A stretch of DNA of 7,033 nucleotides from Minisyncoccota bacterium (GCA_023143935.1 JAGLGQ010000037.1:1-7033); one strand, 5' to 3'. Positions 1 through 6,544 are shown, numbered from the stretch's first letter. The notes: generated from the letters alone by a model not told the origin. Numbers and translations: made by a program.

Positions 1-12
1 TTTTTTTTTTTC
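1..12 (+). terminator. Possible tail of an upstream terminator (T tract)
   Basis: The window opens with an unbroken run of twelve T residues. The other terminators here are AT-rich hairpins ending in a T run, so this may be the 3' end of the terminator of a gene lying before the window. The hairpin itself is not visible, so the call rests only on the T run and on analogy. Confidence 0.3.
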
Positions 13-71
13 CTGTTTTTATTTTAATATTTTTCGTCATAGTGTTTGAGATTATAGCATAATAAAAAGTA

Positions 72-80
72 TGTTAATAT
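72..80 (+). promoter_or_regulatory. Extended -10 promoter of the thermonuclease gene
   Basis: TGTTAATAT (TG at 72-73, hexamer TAATAT at 75-80) is an extended -10 box. It ends 6 nt before the ATG at 87, which puts the expected transcription start at or next to the A of the start codon, giving a leaderless mRNA. Only a weak -35 candidate (TTATAG, 52-57, 17-nt spacer) is visible. No Shine-Dalgarno sequence precedes the gene. Confidence 0.6.
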
Positions 81-86
81 ATTTAA

Positions 87-662
87 ATGAAAAACTTGTG
101 TAAAAGATATTTAAATTTATTTATTATTTTTATATTTTTTGTGTTTTCTTTTTTATTGTGTGTGAATGATGAGGAATTTTTGAAAAAAAATATAGATATT
201 ATTTTAAAATCAGAAGTGAAACAATCGGAGAAAATAGAAGTTTATGTGCATAGAGTGGTAGATGGGGATACTGTTATTTTAAATATAGATAATAAAAAAG
301 AAAGCGTGAGATTGATAGGTTTAAATACTCCAGAAGTTAAAAATGTGAATGATAAAGTGGTGGAATGTTTTGGAAAAGAGGCGGGTGAGGAAGCAAAAAG
401 AATTTTAAAGCAAGGACAAAGAGTTTTTGTGGAATATGATGAAAGTCAATCAAAAAGAGATAAATATGATAGGTTGCTTGCATATGTGTTTTTAGAAAGT
501 GGTGAAAATTTTGCGGAAATTATGATACGAAATGGGTATGGATACGAGAATACATTTAAAGGATTAATATATAAATATCAAAAACAATTTATAGAAGCTC
601 AAAAATATGCTCAAAAAAATAAATTAGGGCTTTGGGCGGATGGAGTTTGTTTTGATATTTAG
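87..662 (+). CDS. Membrane-anchored thermonuclease-family (SNase-like) nuclease
   Basis: 191 aa, ATG to TAG. Residues about 9-25 form one strongly hydrophobic segment after a basic start (K2, K6, R7), so it is a signal anchor or signal peptide and the enzyme should act outside the cytoplasmic membrane. The rest aligns by eye with staphylococcal nuclease. VDGDT at 58-62 carries the calcium-ligand aspartate (D61). R75 and E83 (in LNTPE) match catalytic Arg35 and Glu43. R129 in DKYDRLLAY matches Arg87. The second calcium-ligand position (Asp40 in the S. aureus enzyme) is Asn80 here; I recall Asn at this place in some homologues. The family cleaves DNA and RNA to nucleotides with Ca2+. A surface nuclease would fit nucleotide scavenging in a reduced-genome organism, but that role is inferred. 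The ATG at 87 fits the leaderless promoter. Transcription may run on to the terminator at 907-941. Confidence 0.9.
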   Translation: MKNLCKRYLNLFIIFIFFVFSFLLCVNDEEFLKKNIDIILKSEVKQSEKIEVYVHRVVDGDTVILNIDNKKESVRLIGLNTPEVKNVNDKVVECFGKEAGEEAKRILKQGQRVFVEYDESQSKRDKYDRLLAYVFLESGENFAEIMIRNGYGYENTFKGLIYKYQKQFIEAQKYAQKNKLGLWADGVCFDI

Positions 663-692
663 TATTTTTATAAAAGTATTGAATAATTTATT

Positions 693-736
693 GAGAGTTT
701 GATGAGAGTTTGTTGAGAGTTGGCTGAGAGTTTAAA
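693..736 (+). repeat. Four 11-bp tandem repeats with core GAGAGTT
   Basis: GAGAGTT occurs at 693, 704, 715 and 726, exactly 11 bp apart. The filler between cores varies (TGAT, TGTT, GGCT, TAAA). The cores are therefore conserved while the spacers drift, and the period is about one helical turn, so all cores face the same side of the DNA. The repeat starts 30 bp after the thermonuclease stop codon. Its function is unknown; a protein-binding array or a simple slippage repeat are both possible. Confidence 0.85.
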
Positions 737-753
737 AAACGTTCATCGCGTCA

Positions 754-832
754 AGGTCCGATTTCAGAAAATTTGATTGTTAATTAAAAATACGAAGTAT
801 TTTTAATTAACTCAAATTTTTAAGTCGGACCT
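754..832. other. Large imperfect hairpin (79 nt) without a T tract
   Basis: This is a three-part inverted repeat. AGGTCCGA (754-761) pairs with TCGGACCT (825-832). AAAATTTGA (768-776) pairs with TCAAATTTT (812-820). A perfect 14-bp inner stem (780-793 with 797-810) closes on the loop GAA. Unpaired bulges separate the three parts. No poly-T follows, so it is not a canonical terminator. The G+C-rich base stem stands out in this AT-rich intergenic region. It could be a structured 3'UTR of the nuclease mRNA, a small RNA, or a palindromic repeat element; the sequence does not decide. Confidence 0.7.
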
Positions 833-906
833 CTTAAAAAACATCCGTCACCATTTATATCCGCCAGACTTTTTAAAAAACACCCACCACCCCTCACACC
901 AAAGTC
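833..906. other. Gene-free C-rich stretch with recurring TTAAAAAAC
   Basis: No coding potential is seen. The + strand is unusually C-rich and nearly G-free at 881-900. TTAAAAAAC occurs at 732-740, 834-842 and 873-881, each time followed by a C-richer stretch. GACTTT (867-872) and AAAGTC (901-906) form a short inverted repeat enclosing the C-rich tract. I recognise no family. Together with the tandem repeats and the large hairpin this fills the gap between the nuclease gene and the terminator. Confidence 0.5.
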
Positions 907-941
907 AAAATAGAAAATTGCTCCGCAATTTTCTATTTTTT
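907..941 (+). terminator. Intrinsic terminator, 15-bp stem with TCC loop
   Basis: Left arm 907-921 pairs without mismatch to right arm 925-939, with the three-base loop TCC closed by GC/GC, followed by a T run to 941. The A run on the left would also make it work on the minus strand. It most likely ends the nuclease transcript and lies immediately before the antiporter promoter. Confidence 0.85.
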
Positions 942-952
942 ATTATAAAAAA

Positions 953-961
953 TGATATAAT
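953..961 (+). promoter_or_regulatory. Extended -10 promoter of the antiporter gene
   Basis: TGATATAAT combines a TGn extension (953-955) with a consensus TATAAT (956-961). It sits directly behind the preceding terminator. The ATG at 972 begins 10 nt after the hexamer, so the expected mRNA has a leader of only about 0-4 nt. No convincing -35 box is visible, which is common for extended -10 promoters. Confidence 0.7.
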
Positions 962-971
962 TTTTAAACTT

Positions 972-1997
972 ATGAATATTTTAGAACATTTGACAATTAC
1001 ATCTAATATGTCAACGTTAGTATTATTATTAATTTTTGTAATAGCACTTTTTATTTTAATAAAAGGTGGAGATTATTTACTTGAAGGGGCGGAAAGAGTA
1101 GGAAATTATTTTAAATTACCTTATTTTGTTATAGGAGCTTTGATTGTTGGAATAGGTACCTCTCTTCCAGAGCTTGCATCGTCTTTGTTTGCTGTATTTA
1201 ATATAAATTCAGTTACGATTGTAGCTTCAAACGCCATTGGTTCAAATATTGCTAATATTTTATTAGTTGCAGGACTTTCAGCTACTGTTGGGGGAGTTAT
1301 TATTTCTACAAAGGAGCTTGTACGGTTAGAAATTCCTCTTTTGGTTCTTTCTACATCTTTATTTATTTTTGTAGCTTATGATGGAATAATTAACATAATG
1401 GAAAGTTTTATTATCGCCATAGCTTTTATTATTTATTTATCTTATCTTTTAAATCATGATAAATATGAAGAAAAAGAGATGAAAGTAAAACAAAATATTT
1501 TAGAGGATTATAATAAAGAAAAAAAAATTTCAAAAATAACCACAGAACCATATTATATTTTAGGTGGAGGAATTGGATTGGCAGTGGGGGCTTATTATTT
1601 AATAGGGGTAGTTATTGCTTTATCTGAAAAATTTGATATTGCTCCCGGAATAATAGGACTTTCTGCTGTTGCTCTTGGGACATCCTTACCTGAAATTGTA
1701 GTTTCAGTAAAAGCAGTTTTAAGAGGAAAAATGGATCTTGCATTTGGTAATGTTTTTGGTTCTAATGTTTTTAATATGCTTATGATAGTGGGAATTACGG
1801 GGGTCGTTGGTCCAATTTTTGCTGGTAACGAATTATCTTTAGATGGACAAACTCTTAAAATAGCACTTCCTTTTTTGGCATTAACTACGGTAATTTTTTA
1901 TGTTTCTGCTATGTCAAAAAGAATATATATTTGGGAAGGTTTAATGTATATTTTGTTTTATATTTTATTTTCATTAAAAATTTTTGGTTTAGTGTAA
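972..1997 (+). CDS. Calcium/sodium antiporter, YrbG/CaCA family
   Basis: 341 aa from ATG 972. It is an integral membrane exchanger of the Ca2+:cation antiporter superfamily, which exports Ca2+ in return for Na+. Both alpha repeats are clear. Alpha-1 has GIGTSLPEL (60-68) and SNAIGSNIAN (86-95). Alpha-2 has ALGTSLPEI (234-242) and GNVFGSNVFN (259-268). The acidic residues in the two GTSLPE motifs are the ion-binding glutamates of the family. A charged cytoplasmic loop (about 162-192) separates two halves of about five helices each, as usual, and the length is typical. An in-frame TTG at 918 would extend the protein by 18 residues, but it lies inside the terminator hairpin and upstream of the -10 box, so ATG 972 is preferred; ATG 1008 is a weaker alternative. 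The stop at 1995-1997 has no clear terminator after it. Confidence 0.95.
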   Translation: MNILEHLTITSNMSTLVLLLIFVIALFILIKGGDYLLEGAERVGNYFKLPYFVIGALIVGIGTSLPELASSLFAVFNINSVTIVASNAIGSNIANILLVAGLSATVGGVIISTKELVRLEIPLLVLSTSLFIFVAYDGIINIMESFIIAIAFIIYLSYLLNHDKYEEKEMKVKQNILEDYNKEKKISKITTEPYYILGGGIGLAVGAYYLIGVVIALSEKFDIAPGIIGLSAVALGTSLPEIVVSVKAVLRGKMDLAFGNVFGSNVFNMLMIVGITGVVGPIFAGNELSLDGQTLKIALPFLALTTVIFYVSAMSKRIYIWEGLMYILFYILFSLKIFGLV

Positions 1998-2012
1998 GAT
2001 TTATTAAAAAAG

Positions 2013-2040
2013 TTGTAATCTTATGTGAGAATGGTAATAT
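2013..2040 (+). promoter_or_regulatory. Promoter of the Cys-repeat membrane protein gene
   Basis: A -35 box TTGTAA (2013-2018) and an extended -10 TGGTAATAT (hexamer 2035-2040) are separated by 16 nt. The hexamer ends 8 nt before the ATG at 2049, predicting a leaderless mRNA or a leader of 1-2 nt. A weak inverted repeat, TAAGATT (1995-2001) with AATCTTA (2017-2023), overlaps the -35 but lacks a T run, so readthrough from the antiporter gene is also possible. Confidence 0.7.
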
Positions 2041-2048
2041 AAAAGAAT

Positions 2049-4274
2049 ATGATATATAAAATATTTTGCAGAGGCTTGGTTTTATTATTAGTTTTTATTA
2101 CATTGTCAACTTTTTCATTTGCAGAAGTGGAAAAACTTACGGATTTATCAGTTTTTGATTTTCGATTAGAAGAACAAAACGAGGGGGTTTTGAATTTTTC
2201 TTTTAAAATTAAAAATGGGGGTAATATTTCTGAAGATAATTTAAAATATGGTTTGTATGTTAAAAATCAAAAAAATATTATTTTAGATAAATATATAGTC
2301 GATAATGACTTGCTTAATGTTCCACCTAATAAAATTTTATCTAGAAATTTTATTTATGAAAACAAATTTAATAACGTTTCAAAAGTTATATTGTTTATAT
2401 CAAATGATGTTGGCTTACCGCTAGCTACTTATATTTTAGATGATTTAAAATTAAATGGGAGTGAAGAAAATGAAAAAAATGAGAAAGTGGATGAGAGTCT
2501 TTTGCCAGTATCTAATTGTTTAGTGAAAGAAATAGATGACAAAAAAGTATTATCTTGTAATAAAATTTTAAAAAATGTTACAGCAGAAGATTTGATGTCT
2601 CAAATGCAAATTTATGAAAAGAATATTTTTGGAAAATTAATTAAAGAAGTTTCTGTTATACCTCAATTAGTTGCAGATAATGAAGTTGTTTATAATATTC
2701 CGATTCTAAAATCAGGATATTATGAAATAAAGAGTAAAATTAAAGATTCTGTATATTTTAATAAATTTTTTGTAAGTGGAGATTTTGTAAATATTTATAA
2801 AATTAATTTAGATAAAATAGATTATAATGAGTTTGATACTGCTAAAATAACATTTTTTCTATCATCTGGTAATAAAAATTTAAATTTAATATTTGGAATT
2901 AAAGATGGAGAAAATAAAAATTGTGGAGTTTCTGAAGTAAAAAATCCAAAAAAAGAAGTTAGTGTTTTTGTAAAAAGAGATTGTCTGAATGCTCAAATAT
3001 ATGTATTAACAAAAGATAAAAATGGAAAGGAAATTTCAGTATTTAATTCTCCTGGATTGGATGTTGAAGGATTAAATCTTTTTAATATAAGAGAATGTCT
3101 TTTAAATTTGGAACAATTTAATAATTATATTTATGGTATTTTAGGAATTATTTTTCTTTTAAGTTTATTAATTCTTTTTAGAAAAAGAAGTATTTTAACT
3201 ATTTCAATCTTTATAATTTCTCTTTTTCTTTTATTTAGTTATATAACCATAAATAAAATATTTGCTTTTACTTACAATAGTCAAAATAATGTATATACAG
3301 TTGATTTTTCTCAAAATTCATATCAAGTTGATGACGAAGTATTCTTTTCTTTGGGCGTATTTGATATAAATTCTTTGGAAAAAGAAGAAGATACCAGCAT
3401 AAAAGTATCTGTAGATGATGGACCTTTCTATGAAATTGTTGAGTATAGCGATACAGATAGTGTATATAAAATATCTTTAGGAAAGATGGCTTTGGGTAAT
3501 CATAGTGTAAAGTTAAGGGGTTTTGTATCTTCAAAATTTGATATTTCTTTATTTGATACTTCATTTTTTGGTTCTATGGAGGAAGATATGACATTTTATG
3601 TTAATGTAAGTGATGAAGAAATAAATTGGTGTAAAGAGGGAGATGATCCAGCGTCTGGTTGTATTGATCCGACAGCTTGTATACCTACCATATTTTATCC
3701 TTTAGCAAGTGAAGTTTGTGAAGGAGATTGGTTTTATCAACAAACAGATTGTCCTTTAATAGGAGAGATGAAAGTCGGTACAATGCTTGGGTGTGTTGAA
3801 GAATGTGAAGTTACTTCTTGGGCACCTCCAGAAAGTACTTATTGTTTGGGAGATCTTTTTATTCAAACATCAAATTGTGGTGATACCAGAACAGCAATTG
3901 GTAGTGATACAGATGTTGCATGTACACCCGTATCAGAAAGTGATTTACAATGTTCTGTAAATAACAGAAATTGGAAAAATTGTACAGATGAAGTTATAAG
4001 AATGATGTCTGCTGATAAATTATTTATTAAAGCAGTAGATAATCCAGAATTAATTACAGCTTGGTCCCTAAAAAATTCTAGTGGTGGTATTAATCCTAAT
4101 TACAATTTAGGACCAACGGGATTAGAATCTGTACAAATAAAACTTCAATTTGATGGTGATGGTGTTTATGGAAATAAAAAGTTTTATAATTTAGATGTAA
4201 AAGCAATTGGTCTTACACCAGAATATACAACTATTCAATTATTGATTCTAGACCCAAGTATGATTGAAATTTAA
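2049..4274 (+). CDS. Exported membrane protein with Cys repeats, function unknown
   Basis: 741 aa; I recognise no named family for the whole protein. A signal peptide is clear (hydrophobic 9-24, likely cleavage after SFA at 23-25). Residues 26-355 look like beta-rich extracytoplasmic domains; the first (about 30-130) resembles CARDB/Ig-like folds in pattern only. Two adjacent membrane helices (360-377 and 381-400) are joined by RKR (378-380), a very short positive inside loop, so both large flanking parts should lie outside. A second beta-rich region (about 410-520) is followed by two Cys repeats (544-582 and 586-625) with nearly equal spacing (13, 11, 14 and 13, 11, 15). The second contains STYCLGDLFIQTSNCGDTR, a type I associate with Patescibacteria surface proteins. 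C635 and C645 precede a final domain of about 95 residues. A role in surface attachment or pilus-like structures is speculative. It has its own promoter and terminator. Confidence 0.9.
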   Translation: MIYKIFCRGLVLLLVFITLSTFSFAEVEKLTDLSVFDFRLEEQNEGVLNFSFKIKNGGNISEDNLKYGLYVKNQKNIILDKYIVDNDLLNVPPNKILSRNFIYENKFNNVSKVILFISNDVGLPLATYILDDLKLNGSEENEKNEKVDESLLPVSNCLVKEIDDKKVLSCNKILKNVTAEDLMSQMQIYEKNIFGKLIKEVSVIPQLVADNEVVYNIPILKSGYYEIKSKIKDSVYFNKFFVSGDFVNIYKINLDKIDYNEFDTAKITFFLSSGNKNLNLIFGIKDGENKNCGVSEVKNPKKEVSVFVKRDCLNAQIYVLTKDKNGKEISVFNSPGLDVEGLNLFNIRECLLNLEQFNNYIYGILGIIFLLSLLILFRKRSILTISIFIISLFLLFSYITINKIFAFTYNSQNNVYTVDFSQNSYQVDDEVFFSLGVFDINSLEKEEDTSIKVSVDDGPFYEIVEYSDTDSVYKISLGKMALGNHSVKLRGFVSSKFDISLFDTSFFGSMEEDMTFYVNVSDEEINWCKEGDDPASGCIDPTACIPTIFYPLASEVCEGDWFYQQTDCPLIGEMKVGTMLGCVEECEVTSWAPPESTYCLGDLFIQTSNCGDTRTAIGSDTDVACTPVSESDLQCSVNNRNWKNCTDEVIRMMSADKLFIKAVDNPELITAWSLKNSSGGINPNYNLGPTGLESVQIKLQFDGDGVYGNKKFYNLDVKAIGLTPEYTTIQLLILDPSMIEI

Positions 4275-4298
4275 AAAAATTTAATAATTACTATTTAA

Positions 4299-4337
4299 AA
4301 AAAAACAAGATTTTGCAAAGCAAAATCTTGTTTTTTT
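4299..4337 (+). terminator. Intrinsic terminator, 18-bp stem with AAA loop
   Basis: Left arm 4299-4316 pairs perfectly with 4320-4337 around the loop AAA, again closed by GC/GC, and the right arm ends in seven T residues. It lies 24 nt after the stop codon of the Cys-repeat protein gene. The last T (4337) is also the T of the TG extension of the next promoter, so terminator and promoter are fused. The flanking A run suggests it can act in both directions. Confidence 0.9.
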
Positions 4338-4345
4338 GTTATAAT
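4337..4345 (+). promoter_or_regulatory. Extended -10 promoter of the DUF4153 gene
   Basis: TGTTATAAT has a TGT extension (4337-4339) and a consensus TATAAT (4340-4345). It ends 6 nt before ATG 4352, so the mRNA should begin at the start codon. A usual -35 position falls within the terminator stem; TTGCAA at 4313-4318 is present but 21 nt away, too far for normal spacing. Confidence 0.7.
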
Positions 4346-4351
4346 TAATTT

Positions 4352-6382
4352 ATGTTAAAAATATTAAATAAAATAAATTTAGAAAATTTAAAAAAAGTTT
4401 TTAAGGAAACCTTTGAAAGATTTCCTTTGTCTCTTTTAATTTCTAGTTTGGTTTTTGTATTATTAATTATTAGAATTTATTTTGAAGATTTTAGTTTTAA
4501 TGTTGAAAATATTTTAGATAAAAGTATTTTTACTTTAGCAGTTTCTTTCTTTTTTTCTATTGGAATATATTTATTTTCTGAATCAAAAGCTTGGTTATAT
4601 GGTAAAAAATGGTTTTATCAAGGACTGACTTTAATATTTGGACTTTTATTTTTCTATTTTTTTGAAGAGAATTTATTTGCTAATTTTCATGCAGAGATTT
4701 TAGTTTATATGATATTGACCATTCTTGGAGTGATTGCTTTTATTTTTATTGCTCCTTTTATTCAAAAAATTATTAATAAAGAAGAATCTCAAAAAAATTT
4801 TTATATTTTTGCGTATAATTTAATAATTAAAACTTTAATGTCTATAATAGTTGGAGTGGTATCTATGTTTTTAGGATTTATAGCATTATGGGCTTTATTT
4901 ACTTTATTTGATTTGAATTTTATAGACGAGGGAAAGACTTTTTCGTATTGGGCGTCTTTTACTCTTTCTTTTTTTGCTCCACTTTTCTTTTTAGCGAATT
5001 TATCATCTTTAAAAATTAATAATGAGCAAAAAATAGAAAAAAATAAGTTTTATTTATTTTTAGTAAATTATGTTGGTTTACCTGCAATTACAATATATTT
5101 TATAATTTTATATTCGTATACAATAAAAGTTTTATTAAATTTTTCTGATTGGCCACAAGGTAAAATTTCATGGATGGTAATTGGGTTTTCTTTTTTTGGG
5201 TATTTAATTTATTTTTCATCGTATATTTTTGTAGAAAAATTTAAATCAGCAGAAATTTTTAGAAAGTATTTTCCATTTGTAGTATTACCACAAGTAGCTA
5301 TGCTTTTTTATGCAATTTTTTTGAGAATTGCTCAGCATGATTTTACTATAAATAGATATTTGGTGGTAACTTTTGGTATTTGGCTTTTAGGATTATCTTT
5401 GTATTTTATTTTTTCGAAGAAAAAATATCTTGGAACTATATTTTATTCTTTAATGATTGTTATTTTGATAATTAGTATTGGTCCCTGGTCTGTATATACA
5501 TTCCCAGAAAGTAGACAACAAATAAAATTGGTAGATAAGTTAAAAGAAGCAAAAATTTTAGAGAATAAAAAACTAAGTCCATTAAAAGAATATTCAGATA
5601 TTTCTGAAGAATTAAGTGGAAAAATTTATGGTTCAATTGAATATTTATGTAATTTTCATGGTTGCGATACTTTAAATAAAATTTGTAAAATAGAAATTGA
5701 AGAAATAAAGAAACAAGATAGGGAGGAATTTGAAAAAAGAAAAAAAGATGATTTAAAAATAGCAAAAGAAAGTAATTTAAAAGATGAAGAAAGAATTAAA
5801 AATATTGAAGAAAGAGAATATGGAGAGATTGCTAATTGGACAATGATTTCTAAATTGACTGAAAAAATAAAAGTTAGGAGATATTTAGGAAAAATTAACG
5901 GGGAAGTTTTAAAATATTTATCTTTTAATGTTAAAAATTATGGGGGACAAGATGCGATAAAAATTACGGGATATGATTATTTTTTACAAATTGCATCATC
6001 TAATTTTTTTGAAGAAGAAAAAACTGAAAATTTTGGTGTTATAGTTGATTCGGATTCAGAACAATTAATTATTTATAAAGGAGGAGAAATTTTTGAAAAA
6101 TTATCTTTAAAGAATGTTTTTGAAGAAATTTTAAAGAAAATGAGTGTGGCAGAAATATTAGAATACAATAAATATAGTTTTATTTTAGATAAAGATGAAC
6201 TTATTTTTAAGTTGAATGGTAAAAATGTGGATGTACAGATTAATTTTAATAATGTTCAAATTTTAAATCCAGAGTGGGATGGAGTTAGTAAATCATCTAA
6301 TAATAAAGAAGATTTGACGAGAGAGGTGTTTCCGTTAAATACGGGATATTCAAATGGATATGTTCTTTTAAAAGAAAAATAA
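4352..6382 (+). CDS. DUF4153 domain-containing polytopic membrane protein
   Basis: 676 aa, ATG to TAA. Residues 1-380 hold about eleven hydrophobic helices (roughly 26-42, 58-75, 88-104, 115-136, 157-183, 200-217, 237-260, 272-292, 306-324, 336-354, 361-380). Hallmarks I associate with DUF4153 are the FERFPLSLL start (21-29), LPAITIYFIILYSYTIKVLL (243-262), the WPQGKISW segment (267-274), LRIAQHDFTINRY (324-336) and the GPWSVY end of the last helix (377-382). The biochemical function of the family is unknown. After the membrane part comes a soluble region of nearly 300 residues. It has a highly charged Lys/Glu-rich stretch (about 445-490), perhaps a coiled coil, then a mixed alpha/beta region to the end. 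C433, C438 and C445 are clustered but form no motif I know. The ATG is fixed by the leaderless promoter. The gene lies alone between two terminators. Confidence 0.85.
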   Translation: MLKILNKINLENLKKVFKETFERFPLSLLISSLVFVLLIIRIYFEDFSFNVENILDKSIFTLAVSFFFSIGIYLFSESKAWLYGKKWFYQGLTLIFGLLFFYFFEENLFANFHAEILVYMILTILGVIAFIFIAPFIQKIINKEESQKNFYIFAYNLIIKTLMSIIVGVVSMFLGFIALWALFTLFDLNFIDEGKTFSYWASFTLSFFAPLFFLANLSSLKINNEQKIEKNKFYLFLVNYVGLPAITIYFIILYSYTIKVLLNFSDWPQGKISWMVIGFSFFGYLIYFSSYIFVEKFKSAEIFRKYFPFVVLPQVAMLFYAIFLRIAQHDFTINRYLVVTFGIWLLGLSLYFIFSKKKYLGTIFYSLMIVILIISIGPWSVYTFPESRQQIKLVDKLKEAKILENKKLSPLKEYSDISEELSGKIYGSIEYLCNFHGCDTLNKICKIEIEEIKKQDREEFEKRKKDDLKIAKESNLKDEERIKNIEEREYGEIANWTMISKLTEKIKVRRYLGKINGEVLKYLSFNVKNYGGQDAIKITGYDYFLQIASSNFFEEEKTENFGVIVDSDSEQLIIYKGGEIFEKLSLKNVFEEILKKMSVAEILEYNKYSFILDKDELIFKLNGKNVDVQINFNNVQILNPEWDGVSKSSNNKEDLTREVFPLNTGYSNGYVLLKEK

Positions 6383-6396
6383 AAAGAGTAAAAATA

Positions 6397-6433
6397 AAAA
6401 AATGAAAAATGGCTCCGCCATTTTTCATTTTTT
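6397..6433. terminator. Bidirectional intrinsic terminator, 17-bp stem with TCC loop
   Basis: Arms 6397-6413 and 6417-6433 pair without mismatch around the loop TCC, with A and T runs on the outer sides. It lies 14 nt after the DUF4153 stop codon and should end that transcript. Read on the minus strand it also ends in a T run, so it could stop a leftward transcript from the minus-strand promoter at 6500-6528. The core GCTCCGC is identical to that of the terminator at 907-941. Confidence 0.9.
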
Positions 6434-6463
6434 CACAATTTTATATTTATAAATTTATTTTAT

Positions 6464-6493
6464 TTCTTGCAACTCTCACTCACTTATGTTATA
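6464..6493 (+). repeat. Direct repeat, copy 1 (promoter module)
   Basis: Thirty bases here recur at 6545-6574, 81 bp downstream, with a single mismatch (A6486 versus G6567). The repeat spans the -35 TTGCAA, the pyrimidine-rich spacer CTCTCACTCACTT and most of the extended -10. Confidence 0.9.
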
Positions 6494-6495
6494 TA
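6467..6495 (+). promoter_or_regulatory. Upstream forward promoter of the leader region
   Basis: TTGCAA (6467-6472), a 17-nt spacer and TGTTATATA (hexamer 6490-6495) form a promoter with expected start near 6502. No start codon follows at the leaderless distance, so its product would be a longer leader RNA running into the leader peptide and attenuator, or a non-coding RNA. It is a near copy of the promoter at 6548-6576. Confidence 0.55.
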
Positions 6496-6499
6496 AGCG

Positions 6500-6528
6500 T
6501 ATATAACACGGCGTTCGTTCGGTTACAA
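6500..6528 (-). promoter_or_regulatory. Opposed minus-strand promoter
   Basis: On the minus strand, TTGTAA (complement of 6523-6528), a 17-nt spacer ending in TGT, and TATATA (complement of 6500-6505) repeat the architecture of the forward promoters with a different spacer sequence. Expected start is near 6493, directed leftward toward the bidirectional terminator at 6397-6433. The product would be an RNA of about 95 nt with no convincing ORF. The promoter overlaps the forward one and may compete with it. Confidence 0.5.
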
Positions 6529-6544
6529 GAATAAAATAAATTTA

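Larger units (their letters stand above)
6451..6543. repeat. Interrupted palindrome holding two face-to-face promoters
   Basis: Outer arms 6451-6473 and 6522-6543 are inverted repeats differing by one inserted T and one C/T change. Inner arms TGTTATATA (6487-6495) and TATATAACA (6500-6508) are perfect, around AGCG. The spacers between outer and inner arms are 13 nt on both sides but unrelated in sequence. Conservation is therefore limited to an AT-rich upstream block, a -35 box and an extended -10 box on each side, as expected for two opposed promoters. A mobile palindromic repeat or a regulator site is an alternative. Confidence 0.75.

Noticed and set aside
693..736. CRISPR array
   Set aside because: The period is only 11 bp with 4-bp fillers, far too short for repeats and spacers, and no cas gene is nearby.
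754..832. Integron attC site
   Set aside because: The inner GTTAATT/AATTAAC pair is in the wrong order for the outer core sites of attC, the 14-bp stem lacks the expected extrahelical bases, and no integrase or cassette is visible.
1995..2023. Terminator after the antiporter gene
   Set aside because: The inverted repeat has a 7-bp stem with a 15-nt loop, no T run follows, and it overlaps the next promoter's -35 box.
3268..3564. Minus-strand ORF of 98 aa inside the Cys-repeat protein gene
   Set aside because: It lies fully antisense to a well-supported gene, resembles no family, and has the low-complexity Tyr/His/Leu composition expected of an AT-rich shadow frame.
5472..5765. Minus-strand ORF of 97 aa inside the DUF4153 gene
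   Set aside because: It is antisense to the Lys/Glu-rich tail, and its Phe/Leu-rich sequence is simply the complement of Lys/Glu codons; no promoter or family was seen.
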